Shown in pieces: positions 34,642 through 44,215 of a stretch of DNA of 64,000 nt; within the stretch, counting starts at the first letter, position 1; each line of letters opens with the position of its first letter. The position numbers and the translations under genes are program-made. Source of the stretch: an uncultured Gemmatimonadota bacterium (GTDB lineage: Bacteria; Gemmatimonadota; Gemmatimonadetes; Gemmatimonadales; Gemmatimonadaceae). Location of the stretch: positions 47,498 through 111,497 of the forward strand of contig CADEDA010000004.1 in assembly GCA_902825965.1 (NCBI GenBank). Reading direction: 5' to 3'. The notes beneath the pieces are model-generated. The model made no database searches. It was not told the origin of the DNA and was given only the letters and a program-made list of their open reading frames with translations.

Positions 34642-35751
34642 TCAGCGCGGCCGGCCATCCGCCAGGATGACGATCGGGGTCGCAGCCTCGACGCGGCGCT
34701 CCTTCCGTACGTGCAGTACGACGCCCGCGGATGGGGCGTTCACCGCACGGCGGCTGCCGGATGAACCGACGAGGTGGCCGAGAAGTTCGTTCGTGGCGAC
34801 GGTCTGGCCCGGGCGGACGGCCGGGAGCCAGTGTGCGCCGCTGTCCGCGCTGACCACCACGCGGCGGTCGTGGCGCACGGGTGCGGCGGGCGTCGTGGCG
34901 GGGCTCGCGGCCGGCCCGGTGAGGACCCCGAGTCCCGTGAGCACGTTGCGGGCCCCGCGCAGGAACGCCGCCGTGGCCTCCGCCTCCTCCCGTGCGGCGC
35001 CCGACTCGAACACCGTCATCGCCGGCACGCCGGAGAGGTGCGCGGCCGTCTGCAGGAAGCGGGAGGTCGCGACCGTGCGTGGTCCCTCGGTGTCCCACAC
35101 CACGCGCGGCGTGCCCCAGAGCTGCGCGAGATGCAGCGCGCGGGCGTCGACACTGGAGTCGAGTCCCGGCCGGGCGACGTAGGCGAACGCGCCGACGGCC
35201 TCGTCGCCATCGGAGCCATGCAGGTCGATCAAATAGTCGCTCTGTGCGACTATCTCGCGCATCAGGAGGGCGGCGAGCCGTTCGGTGGGACGGCCGTCCG
35301 CGCGACCGGGGAAGACCCGGTTGAGGTTGAGGCTGTCCAGCGGGCTGAGCTGCGCGAGTCCGGCGGCGTACCCGGCCGCATTGGCCGTCTCGACGAGGAG
35401 CACCGTGCCCCGAAGGGTGCCCTGCACCGTGGCACCTTCGAGTTCCACCGCGAGCCGCTGCAGGGCGCGCATGGCCGAGACCTTCCCGCCGTGCACGCCG
35501 GCGACGAGGGCGACCCGCGGTCCGGGCGTCGTCCCGCCGAAGGTCCGGACCGCGAGCGGCGGGGTGCTGTCCGGACGCAGGCTGCGGTCGACACTGGGAA
35601 CAGGGTCCGACGGGCAGCCGACGCTCGGCAGGAGCAGGGCGCCGGCGACCAGCACGTGCAGTAGTCTCCGCGACGTGCGACGAAACCGCCCGCCATCGCC
35701 GCTCGTCCTTCCCGCATACCTGTTCCGGAGTCCGATCATGCGCATGCCCAT
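34642..35751 (-). CDS. AstE/aspartoacylase-like lipoprotein with altered zinc motif
   Basis: This 369-residue protein has a lipoprotein-type signal (P-S-V-G-C, Cys about 46) and a succinylglutamate-desuccinylase/aspartoacylase (M14-like) domain. The normal first zinc motif H-G-x-E reads H-G-G-K here (A-G-V-H-G-G-K), while the third-ligand region I-D-L-H-G is intact. Loss of the metal-binding Glu suggests altered or lost catalysis. The C-terminal A-G-x-V domain (about 290-365) resembles the biotinyl-like tail of the family. The start is uncertain among ATGs at 35751, 35745 and 35739; none has a good ribosome-binding site. Confidence 0.75.
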   Translation of the reverse strand: MGMRMIGLRNRYAGRTSGDGGRFRRTSRRLLHVLVAGALLLPSVGCPSDPVPSVDRSLRPDSTPPLAVRTFGGTTPGPRVALVAGVHGGKVSAMRALQRLAVELEGATVQGTLRGTVLLVETANAAGYAAGLAQLSPLDSLNLNRVFPGRADGRPTERLAALLMREIVAQSDYLIDLHGSDGDEAVGAFAYVARPGLDSSVDARALHLAQLWGTPRVVWDTEGPRTVATSRFLQTAAHLSGVPAMTVFESGAAREEAEATAAFLRGARNVLTGLGVLTGPAASPATTPAAPVRHDRRVVVSADSGAHWLPAVRPGQTVATNELLGHLVGSSGSRRAVNAPSAGVVLHVRKERRVEAATPIVILADGRPR

Positions 35752-35842
35752 CCGTTCAATCTACCCGGCGCTCGCCAGCACCATCATGCAAGCCTGGAAG
35801 CCGCTGGCGGTGGCCCTCCTGGGGTTCGCCATCCTGACGTGA
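35738..35842 (+). CDS. Possible 34-residue membrane peptide
   Basis: This short reading opens with ATG 35738, seven bases after CGGAG (35726-35730). It encodes a basic N-terminus and a hydrophobic stretch L-A-V-A-L-L-G-F-A-I-L. Third codon positions are almost all G or C, like genes in this window. It overlaps the 5' end of the AstE-like gene on the other strand, so one of the two starts may be misplaced. No homology is recognised. Confidence 0.3.
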   Translation: MRMPIRSIYPALASTIMQAWKPLAVALLGFAILT

Positions 35843-35984
35843 AGCTCAAGTGCTGCTGACGCCACGCGGGGCGCCCGGGGAGAAGCTCCAAGTGGCTGTG
35901 TGAGGCGCTAAGTTACGGGGATGTGAGAGGTGGTGCCCTGTTGGTTCTCCCACCTCACACCTCCCACCTCACACCTCTCCATTC
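35752..35984. promoter_or_regulatory. Leader region upstream of ettA with repeats
   Basis: GCTAAGTT at 35907-35914 is a possible -10 element for ettA. Two near-identical words, GAAGCTCAAGTG (35841-35852) and GAAGCTCCAAGTG (35882-35894), stand about 41 bases apart. At about 35925-35978, GTGAGAGGTGG and two tandem copies of CCCACCTCACACCT form an inverted pair able to fold into a hairpin just before the GTG start. The latter belong to a dispersed repeat seen twice more in the window. Confidence 0.45.
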
Positions 35985-37658
<1,674 letters not shown>

Positions 37659-37662
37659 GGGC

Positions 37663-37708
37663 AGGTGGGAGGTGTGAGGTGTGAGGGGGGCGCCCGTGCG
37701 GGCGCCCC
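37663..37708 (+). terminator. Terminator after ettA with GGTGTGAGG flank
   Basis: A ten-base-pair perfect stem, GGGGCGCCCG (37687-37696) with CGGGCGCCCC (37699-37708), has a two-base loop. It follows tandem copies of a GGTGTGAGG motif. No T-run follows, but the stem is strong and the position 28 bases past the stop fits. Confidence 0.65.
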
Positions 37709-37791
37709 TCGTGCGTACGGGGATGGAGCGAGGGAACGTCGTGCGACACATCTGGGTAGCAGGACCAGGGCGGCTCACCGGGTGAGGGGCG

Positions 37792-39210
37792 ATGAACGCG
37801 GAGACGTGGATGCGGCTGCAGCGGCGATCGCTGGTGCGCGCAGTCGGGCGGGTGGCGATCGTCCCCGCGATGCTCGGGTCGGCGGGCGCTCCGCTCATGG
37901 CGCAGGGCACGATCCGCGGGCAGGTGCTCGATTCACTCTTCGCGCGCGCGCCGCTCGCCGGGGCGACCGTGGTGCTCCAAGGCGCCCCGCACACCGCGGT
38001 CACGGACCGGTCGGGGCGCTTCGTGCTTCGCGACGTGCCGGCGGGGCGGTACCAGGTGGCGTTCTTCCACCCGCTGCTCGATTCCCTCGAGATCTCCGCC
38101 GCAGCGGTGCCCGTGGAAGTGCGCGACGGCGGGGCGGCAGCGGTGACCCTCGGCATGCCCTCGGTGGCGCGGCTGGCGGCGGCACTCTGCCCCTCGGGCC
38201 TCGAACAGGCCACCGGTCTCGTGTTCGGCGTGGTCCGCGACGCGGAGCGTGAGGCGCCGCTCGACAGCGTGGTCATCAACGCCCACTGGTTCGTGGCGAC
38301 GCTCGAGCGCGGGGTCCTGCGCGAGTCCCGCGTGCAGGTCGACGCCATGTCGGGTGCCGATGGGCGCTATGTCCTCTGCGGCGTGCCCACGGACGTGGTG
38401 ACGACCATGCTGGCGCAGCGCGGAGAGCAGCGCACCGGCGACCTCCAGCTCTCGCTCGCCAGCGGCGACCTCGTCCGTCGCGACCTGTTGCTGAGCCTCA
38501 GCGACACCGCCGCGCGCCGTGCCCCGTTGATCGTCACCGACACCGGACTGCGTGCGGTCCCCGCGGGCAGTGCCCGGTTGCGGCTCCGCGTGGTGGACGG
38601 TCGCGGGCGTCCGGTGGGTGGAGCCTCCGTGGGGGTGCGGGGCGCGCCCGCGGGCGCCACCACCGATGCCGACGGGCGGGCGACACTCGTGCGCCTGCCG
38701 AGCGGCTCGCAGGCGCTGCTGGTGCGGAAGGTCGGCCAGGAACCCGTGCAGCAGGTGGTGGCGCTGCGTCCCGGTCGCGACGCGGAGGCGACCGTGCTGC
38801 TCGACCGTCGCATCGCCGAACTGCCCACGGTGGCGGTGACCGGACGCAAGGTGAACCGGACCCAGCTGGAGCGCGACATCGAGCGCCGTCTCCTCTCGGG
38901 ATTCGGCTACCAGTACAACGCGGCGCAGATCCAGCGCGCGGCGAGCGGACTCACGTTCTGGGCGATGGTGCCGGGCATCCGCGTGATCAACGACGGGTTC
39001 GATGCGCTCCCGCTCATGCGCAGCAGCTCGGGCGACCTCTGCGTCCCGAACGTCCTGTTCGATGGCGCACTCGTGCCGGATGTCGGGGCCTGGGAGCTGC
39101 GCATGTACCTGATCGGCGCGCGGCGCATGGAGATCTACCCGTACGCGGCCACGCGCCCGGTGGAGTTCCCCCGCGGCATCGACTGCGGCACCATCGCGAT
39201 CTGGTCGTAG
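37792..39210 (+). CDS. Exported protein with carboxypeptidase-regulatory-like and plug-like domains
   Basis: This 472-residue protein has a signal peptide (to L-M-A-Q near 38) and an Ig-like carboxypeptidase-regulatory-like domain (I-R-G-Q-V-L-D...L-A-G-A-T-V-V-L, about 40-115). Another such region follows (about 245-335, R-L-R-V-V-D-G-R-G-R-P-V-G-G-A-S-V). The end resembles a truncated TonB plug (about 345-472, with C-V-P-N-V-L-F-D-G and Y-L-I-G-A-R-R-M-E-I-Y-P), but there is no beta-barrel. Such barrel-less proteins are frequent in Gemmatimonadota; their role is unknown. The last residues I-D-C-G-T-I-A-I-W are typical of the group. Confidence 0.75.
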   Translation: MNAETWMRLQRRSLVRAVGRVAIVPAMLGSAGAPLMAQGTIRGQVLDSLFARAPLAGATVVLQGAPHTAVTDRSGRFVLRDVPAGRYQVAFFHPLLDSLEISAAAVPVEVRDGGAAAVTLGMPSVARLAAALCPSGLEQATGLVFGVVRDAEREAPLDSVVINAHWFVATLERGVLRESRVQVDAMSGADGRYVLCGVPTDVVTTMLAQRGEQRTGDLQLSLASGDLVRRDLLLSLSDTAARRAPLIVTDTGLRAVPAGSARLRLRVVDGRGRPVGGASVGVRGAPAGATTDADGRATLVRLPSGSQALLVRKVGQEPVQQVVALRPGRDAEATVLLDRRIAELPTVAVTGRKVNRTQLERDIERRLLSGFGYQYNAAQIQRAASGLTFWAMVPGIRVINDGFDALPLMRSSSGDLCVPNVLFDGALVPDVGAWELRMYLIGARRMEIYPYAATRPVEFPRGIDCGTIAIWS

Positions 39211-39221
39211 CCGACCCGAGC

Positions 39222-39836
39222 TCAGTGCGGGTGCTGCCCGCTCGCGAGTGCCAGGTGATGCACCACGTGATGGTCCCCGAGCGAGAGCACGCCAAGGAAC
39301 CCCAGTCCGCGCAGCCGGGCGATCGCGCGGGTATCCGTGGGGTCGGTCACGCGCACGGTCACCTGCGCACCGTCCGGTGCCTCGCTCGCGGTCCACGTGA
39401 AGCCGTCGGCCTTGCTCACGGTGGTGCCATGCGCCATCGCCATGCGGCGGATGGCGTCGCGCGTGCGGCCCGTGCCCGTCACGACGAAGCGCACGCCCCC
39501 GGGCACCGACTCCTGCTGCACCGCCGAGCGGATGGTGACGTCGTCCATGTCGATCAGGTGCTGGCGCAGCGCCTCGAGGTTCACCTTGGACCAATCCGTC
39601 TTGGGATCGGCGTCGAGCAGGCGCACGATCTCGGCGATGGTGGCGAACGCCTCCTGACCCGCCCGCGTGGGTGCGGGGCGCTTTGCCGCCTGCGCGGAAT
39701 CGTGCGACATGCCGGGCGTGTGCACGTGGGCCTGCGCCGCGAGCGGGGTGATGAGCAGCGTGGTATGCAGCGTGCCGAGTGTGGCGGCGAGCCCCAGCGC
39801 GGCAGCGCTCGGGAACGGGAATCGGGGGATACGCAC
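39222..39836 (-). CDS. Small exported protein, His-rich C-terminus
   Basis: This 204-residue protein of unknown function has a signal peptide (cleavage near P-L-A-A-Q-A at about 34). It then has His/Met residues (H-V-H-T-P-G-M-S-H), a helical domain with D-A-D-P-K-T-D-W-S-K-V-N-L-E-A-L-R-Q-H-L-I-D-M-D-D-V, and a C-terminus rich in His (G-D-H-H-V-V-H-H-L-A-L-A-S-G-Q-H-P-H). The His clusters hint at metal binding, which is inference. AGGAG six bases before GTG 39836 fixes the start. Similar short exported proteins occur beside metal-handling genes, but no such partner is adjacent here. Confidence 0.7.
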   Translation of the reverse strand: MRIPRFPFPSAAALGLAATLGTLHTTLLITPLAAQAHVHTPGMSHDSAQAAKRPAPTRAGQEAFATIAEIVRLLDADPKTDWSKVNLEALRQHLIDMDDVTIRSAVQQESVPGGVRFVVTGTGRTRDAIRRMAMAHGTTVSKADGFTWTASEAPDGAQVTVRVTDPTDTRAIARLRGLGFLGVLSLGDHHVVHHLALASGQHPH

Positions 39837-39959
39837 GAGGTCTCCTCGCAGGGGTCTGGTCGCGGTCCGGCCCGTGGTGCGCGTCGGTCGCGATGCTGCA
39901 CGATAGCACGCCGACCGGCTGTCTGGCAGCACGGGACCGCGGACGCTATCGTTGCCGCC

Positions 39960-42170
39960 ATGCGCCCCTCACCCTTGATCCTCCTGCTGGCGACGGCGCT
40001 CGTCGTCACGCCCTCCACACCGCTCGCGCAGCGGAGCTCCCGCGACGCGAGTGCGGCGGGAGCCCCCACGGTCGCGCTGCCCTTCACGCTCGACCAGGTG
40101 ATGAGCGCGCCGTACCCCACCAACCTCACGGCATCCCGCAGCGGCGAACGGCTCGCCTGGACGCTCAACGCACGCGGCCAGCGCAACCTGTTCGTGGCCG
40201 AGGGTCCGGCGTTCGAGGTGCGTCGCCTCACTGACTATCCGCAGGACGACGGACAGGAGCTCAACGCCGTACAGATCTCGGATGACGGGAAGTGGGTCGT
40301 GTACATGCGCGGCGGGGACTTCGGCTCCAACTGGGACGACGCGCTGCCGGTGAATCCCACGGCCAGCCCGACACCGGTGAAGGTCGAGATCTGGACGGTG
40401 CCGTTCGCCGGCGGCACACCGGTCTCACTCGGGGAAGGCGTGAGCCCCGTGATCTCGCCGCGCTCCGACCTCGTCGTGTTCGAACGGGCGCGGCAACTCT
40501 GGTCTGCGCCGATCGACGGCTCCGCGCCGGCCCGCAAGCTCTTCGACCAGCGCGGGAACGCCAGCGACGCGCAGTTCTCGCCCGACGGCAGCCGCATCGC
40601 GTTCGTGAGCGGCCGCGGTGACCACGCGTTCATCGCGGTGTACACGGACGAGGCCACGCCGCTGCAGTACCTCGCGCCGAGCACGAACCGCGACTGGAGC
40701 CCGCGCTGGTCGCGCGACGGCCGGCAGATCGTGTTCGCGCGGCGACCCGGCAGCGGCGGTCCCGCCGCGAACTCCCTCGAACCGCAGCCGGCACCCTGGA
40801 GCATCTGGATCGCGGACGTCGCAACCGGGACCGCGACGCCGCGGTGGGCCAGCGACACCTCGCTGCGGGCCGGGGTACCGTCCACGCACGGTGGCGTGAA
40901 CCTGCATTGGACGGCCGGGGACCGCATCGCGTTCCTGAGCTATCACGACGGCTGGCCGCACCTCTACTCCATGCGCGCCGCGGGAAGCGAGCCGCCGATG
41001 CTGCTCACGCCCGGTGCGCACATGGCGGAGTACATCACGCTCTCCGCCGACGGTCGCCACCTGCTCTACGCCGGCAACCTCGGCACCACGCCGGGCGACA
41101 TCGACCGCCGTCACGTGGTGCGCGTGCCGGTCGATCGCGCCGAGCCGGACGTGCTGACACCGGGCGCGGGCGTGGAGTGGACGCCGGTGGCGATGAGCAC
41201 CGGACGCATCGCGGCGATCGGGGGCGATGCGCAGCGTCCTCCGGTGCCGTTCGTGCTCGAAGCCGCCGGGGATGCCCGCCCGCGGCCGAACACGCCGCGT
41301 CGTTGGCTGGGTGAGGCCTTGGTGCCGGCGGACTTCCCTGCGCGCCAGCTGGTGCAGCCGCGGCAGGTGGTCTACAAGGCGGCCGACGGCGTGACGGTGC
41401 ACGCCCAGTTGTTCGAGCCCGTCGGCGCGGCCGCGCGCGATGCCGCCAAACGACCGGCCATCGTGTACGTGCATGGCGGACCGCCTCGCCAGATGCTGCT
41501 CGGCTGGCACTACGGCGACTACTACTGGAACGCCTACGCGATGAACCAGTACCTCGCGAATCGCGGGTTCATCGTGCTGTCGGTGAACTACCGGCTCGGC
41601 ATCGGCTACGGCTTCGATTTCCATCGACCGCCGCGCGCGGGCATCGCGGGCGCGTCGGAGTACCTCGACATCAAGGCCGCCGGCGAGTGGCTCCGTGCGC
41701 AGCCCAACGTGGATCCGGCGCGCATCGGCATCTACGGCGGGTCATACGGCGGCTACCTGACGGCGCTGGCCCTCGGTCGCGACTCCGAGCTGTTCCGCGC
41801 CGGCGTCGACATCCACGGCGTGCACGACATGACCAGCGAAGGCGGCTCGCGGTTCGGGGCCAGCAGCTGGCGCTTCGAGCGCAGCACGGCCGAGCTCGAC
41901 GCGATGGCGCGTACGGCCTGGGAGAGTTCGCCGGTCTCGACGGTGGGGACGTGGAGGTCGCCCGTGCTGCTGATCCACGCGGATGACGACCGCAACGTGC
42001 GCTTCAGCCAGACGGTGGACCTCCTGCAGCGCCTGCGCGCCCAGCGCGTGGACGTGGAGGAGATCACGATCGTGGATGACACGCACCACTTCATGCGGCA
42101 CGAGAACCAGAAACGCGTGAACGCCGCGATCGCCGAGTATCTCGAGCGCAAGCTCAAGCCGGTCATGTGA
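39960..42170 (+). CDS. S9-family prolyl-oligopeptidase-type exopeptidase
   Basis: This 736-residue protein has a signal peptide (to P-L-A-Q near 24), a WD40/TolB-like propeller (about 40-450) with repeated F-S-P-D-G-S-R-I-A-F-type blades, and an S9 catalytic domain. The nucleophile is Ser595 in G-G-S-Y-G-G-Y, the acid is in H-A-D-D-D-R-N-V (about 675) and the His in D-D-T-H-H-F-M (about 708). It should release dipeptides or short peptides outside the cytoplasm. The ATG at 39960 follows TATCGT by only six bases with no ribosome-binding site, suggesting a leaderless message. The stop overlaps the MBL gene. Confidence 0.9.
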   Translation: MRPSPLILLLATALVVTPSTPLAQRSSRDASAAGAPTVALPFTLDQVMSAPYPTNLTASRSGERLAWTLNARGQRNLFVAEGPAFEVRRLTDYPQDDGQELNAVQISDDGKWVVYMRGGDFGSNWDDALPVNPTASPTPVKVEIWTVPFAGGTPVSLGEGVSPVISPRSDLVVFERARQLWSAPIDGSAPARKLFDQRGNASDAQFSPDGSRIAFVSGRGDHAFIAVYTDEATPLQYLAPSTNRDWSPRWSRDGRQIVFARRPGSGGPAANSLEPQPAPWSIWIADVATGTATPRWASDTSLRAGVPSTHGGVNLHWTAGDRIAFLSYHDGWPHLYSMRAAGSEPPMLLTPGAHMAEYITLSADGRHLLYAGNLGTTPGDIDRRHVVRVPVDRAEPDVLTPGAGVEWTPVAMSTGRIAAIGGDAQRPPVPFVLEAAGDARPRPNTPRRWLGEALVPADFPARQLVQPRQVVYKAADGVTVHAQLFEPVGAAARDAAKRPAIVYVHGGPPRQMLLGWHYGDYYWNAYAMNQYLANRGFIVLSVNYRLGIGYGFDFHRPPRAGIAGASEYLDIKAAGEWLRAQPNVDPARIGIYGGSYGGYLTALALGRDSELFRAGVDIHGVHDMTSEGGSRFGASSWRFERSTAELDAMARTAWESSPVSTVGTWRSPVLLIHADDDRNVRFSQTVDLLQRLRAQRVDVEEITIVDDTHHFMRHENQKRVNAAIAEYLERKLKPVM

Positions 42171-43123
42171 TGCGGCTGCCTGCGGGCGGGGGCACGCGCC
42201 GGTCCGTGCTCGTGGTCGTGGCGGCCGTGTGGTCGGTCGCGCTGGCGGTGCCGGCCCACGCACAGGTGCCCGTGGCCCCCGCCCCGCCGCCGACGCAGCT
42301 GGTGGTGCTCGGGACCGGCACACCGAACGCCGATCCGGAACGCAGCGGGCCGGCGCTCGCGGTGGTACGCGGGACACGATCGTACCTCGTGGACGCCGGC
42401 CCCGGGATCGTGCGCCGCGCCGCTGCCGCCTCACGGAACGGCGTGACGGCACTCGCACCGCAGCATCTGCGGGTCCTCTTCCTCACGCACCTGCACAGCG
42501 ACCACACGGTCGGGCTGCCCGACGTGATCCTCTCGGCGTGGACGCTCGAGCGCGATGTGCCGCTCGAGGTCTACGGTCCGCCCGGGACCAAGGCGATGGT
42601 GGAGCACCTGCTCGCCGCCTACAGCGCGGACATCCGCAATCGCATCGATGGCGCCGAGCCCGCCAACGAGCAGGGCCACAAGGTCAACGTGCACGAGATC
42701 GCGCCGGGCCTGGTGTTCGACGACGGCAACGTGAAGGTGCGGGCGTTCGCGGTGCCGCACGGCGACTGGGAGGTCGCGTTCGGGTATCGGTTCGAGTCCG
42801 CGGACCGCAGCATCGTCATCTCCGGCGATACGCGGGCGAGCGACGCGGTGGTCACGGCCTGCAACGGCTGCGACCTGCTGGTGCACGAGGTCTACTCGGC
42901 CGAACGCTTCAAGACCCGCCCGCCGGAATGGCAACGCTACCATGCGCGGGCCCACACCAGCACCGTCGAGCTCGCGGCGCTCGCGACCCGGGCCATGCCG
43001 CGACAGCTCGTGCTGTACCACCAGCTCTTCTGGGGCACCGACGACGCCGGACTGCTCGCGGAGTTGCGGGCGGCGGGGTACCTGCGCGCCGCCGTCTCGG
43101 CGCGGGACCTGGCGATCTATTGA
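42170..43123 (+). CDS. Exported metallo-beta-lactamase-fold hydrolase (RNase Z/arylsulfatase-like)
   Basis: This 317-residue MBL protein has a signal peptide (A-H-A-Q near 32), H-L-H-S-D-H at 107-112, a later His in V-P-H-G-D-W, Asp in S-G-D-T-R and a C-terminal H in L-Y-H-Q. The G-T-G-T-P start and overall layout match the ElaC/arylsulfatase-like branch, but export excludes a tRNA-processing role. The ATG at 42170 is chosen; GTG 42167 one codon earlier would overlap the peptidase stop by four bases. Coupling to a secreted peptidase suggests a nutrient-scavenging role. Confidence 0.87.
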   Translation: MRLPAGGGTRRSVLVVVAAVWSVALAVPAHAQVPVAPAPPPTQLVVLGTGTPNADPERSGPALAVVRGTRSYLVDAGPGIVRRAAAASRNGVTALAPQHLRVLFLTHLHSDHTVGLPDVILSAWTLERDVPLEVYGPPGTKAMVEHLLAAYSADIRNRIDGAEPANEQGHKVNVHEIAPGLVFDDGNVKVRAFAVPHGDWEVAFGYRFESADRSIVISGDTRASDAVVTACNGCDLLVHEVYSAERFKTRPPEWQRYHARAHTSTVELAALATRAMPRQLVLYHQLFWGTDDAGLLAELRAAGYLRAAVSARDLAIY

Positions 43124-43163
43124 AGGCGTCGGGCGCGCCGCGCGCGCGGCGCGACCCGTGCGC

Positions 43164-43916
43164 TCAGCGGGTCACGCTGCGGACCACGCCGAGTGTGAGC
43201 GTGTGGTTGAACTCGTTGGTGGACGCCGGGCCGAGCGCGTTCCACAGGTTGAGGTACCCGACCTCGATGCGGTGGCGCGCGTCGAGCGGGACACCGACGC
43301 CGACGGCGGCGCGGTTCTGCGCGAGGCGCCCGGTCGCGGTGCCATGCCCGACCGGGACGAGGATCTCGTCGTAGACGTAGGCCAGGAGCGGCAGTCCGCC
43401 GCGCGTGAACCGGCTGAGCGGCATCTGCGCCCGCACGAGGTACCGCGCGCGCTGCTGATACTGGAAGGTCCCGGTCTCGCCGCCCACCACCGGTGCCAAC
43501 CAGCGCTGCTCCCAGCGATACCGGTGCGAGAGGCTCACCGCGCCTGCGCGACGGGCGAGTGCGAGCTGCTGCCAGGTGCGATGCTCGCGCAGCGGGGTCG
43601 CCGTGGGGCGTTCGCCGTACGGGGCGGTGGCGACGTAGGCGTAGCCGGCCGCGACGCGCACGCCGGGCGCGAGGGTCCACTGGACGCCGGGGCGCAGCAG
43701 CAGCTGCTGAGGCTCGTCGCCCAGCCCCATGCGCCGCCACTGCCCGTCGAACCACAGCGCCGTGCGTGCGCTGCGGGCCTCATCGACCGTGACGGTGACC
43801 TAGGTGGCGGCTTGATGCACGGCGATCCACCCGCCGGTCTGGGCCGCACAGGCGGCGCTCAAGACTCCGAGGCAGGCGGCCGATACTAGGGTGTCGCGAA
43901 GGATCGGGAGCACCAT
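43164..43916 (-). pseudogene. DUF2490 outer-membrane protein gene with an in-frame amber codon
   Basis: Reading from ATG 43916 gives a signal peptide (M-V-L-P-I-L-R... to C-A-A-Q-T-G-G-W) and then TAG at 43800-43802 (codon 39). The same frame continues for 211 more codons with clear DUF2490 features (L-W-F-D-G-Q-W-R-R, L-L-L-R-P-G-V, A-G-Y-A-Y, S-H-R-Y-R-W-E-Q-R-W and a final strand). DUF2490 proteins are small outer-membrane beta-barrels. Without readthrough or an internal start at 43730, which lacks a signal, no functional product is made. The rest of the frame is intact, so the nonsense change is recent, an assembly error, or suppressed. Confidence 0.75.
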
Positions 43917-43924
43917 CACAAAGT

Positions 43925-43955
43925 ACACAGCGACGCGCGACCGTGCATACTGTGT
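43925..43955 (+). promoter_or_regulatory. Inverted repeat and -10-like element before the riboswitch
   Basis: ACACAG (43925-43930) and CTGTGT (43950-43955) form a six-base inverted repeat. CATACT at 43946-43951 with an upstream TG is a plausible extended -10 for the riboswitch transcript. The site also lies just upstream of the divergent DUF2490 gene and could regulate both. Confidence 0.4.
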
Positions 43956-44007
43956 GACGGTGCCCTTGAGAACGACACTGTGGTCGCCGAGACTGACGCT
44001 CACAGAC

Positions 44008-44135
44008 GCTGCCCAGAGCAAAGCCGTCGAAAGACGGCGACGCAGAGCCACGGAGCTACCGCGGACCCCGTCCGCCACGCCAGCCGAGCCGCCAGCCCTT
44101 CAGACCGCATCCGTGGTCCGTGGTTGGCGGCTCTC
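44008..44135 (+). ncRNA. GEMM-class cyclic-dinucleotide riboswitch, cGAMP-type variant
   Basis: The segment reproduces the two-hairpin GEMM-I aptamer. AGAGCAAA (44015-44022) leads into a stem GCCGTC-GAAA-GACGGC (44023-44038) with the GNRA tetraloop, then GACGCAGAGCC (44039-44049), matching the family's GACGCAAAGCC. The second hairpin is CGG (44051-44053) with CCG (44084-44086), carrying the inner stem GCGGA/TCCGC. The base equal to G20 of c-di-GMP aptamers is A (44017), the change known in GEMM-Ib switches that sense 3',3'-cGAMP. GAGCCGCCAGCC (44086-44097) can pair with 44122-44133 over 12 bases (one G-U), overlapping the aptamer base, so it is a likely switching hairpin. The regulated gene starts at 44216. 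Confidence 0.75.
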
Positions 44136-44215
44136 GCATTTCGGCGGGCGCCACCGACGCCGTAAGGGCGCTGCACCACGACCACGGAGGCATCCCTCTC
44201 TGAGGAGCTTCCGAG

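Noticed and set aside
42785-42805. tRNA-like GGTTCGAGTCC word
   Set aside because: It lies inside the metallo-beta-lactamase gene and no cloverleaf stems surround it.
43800-43802. Amber codon as pyrrolysine
   Set aside because: No pyrrolysine biosynthesis or suppressor gene is visible, DUF2490 proteins are not known to contain it, and a simple nonsense change explains the data.
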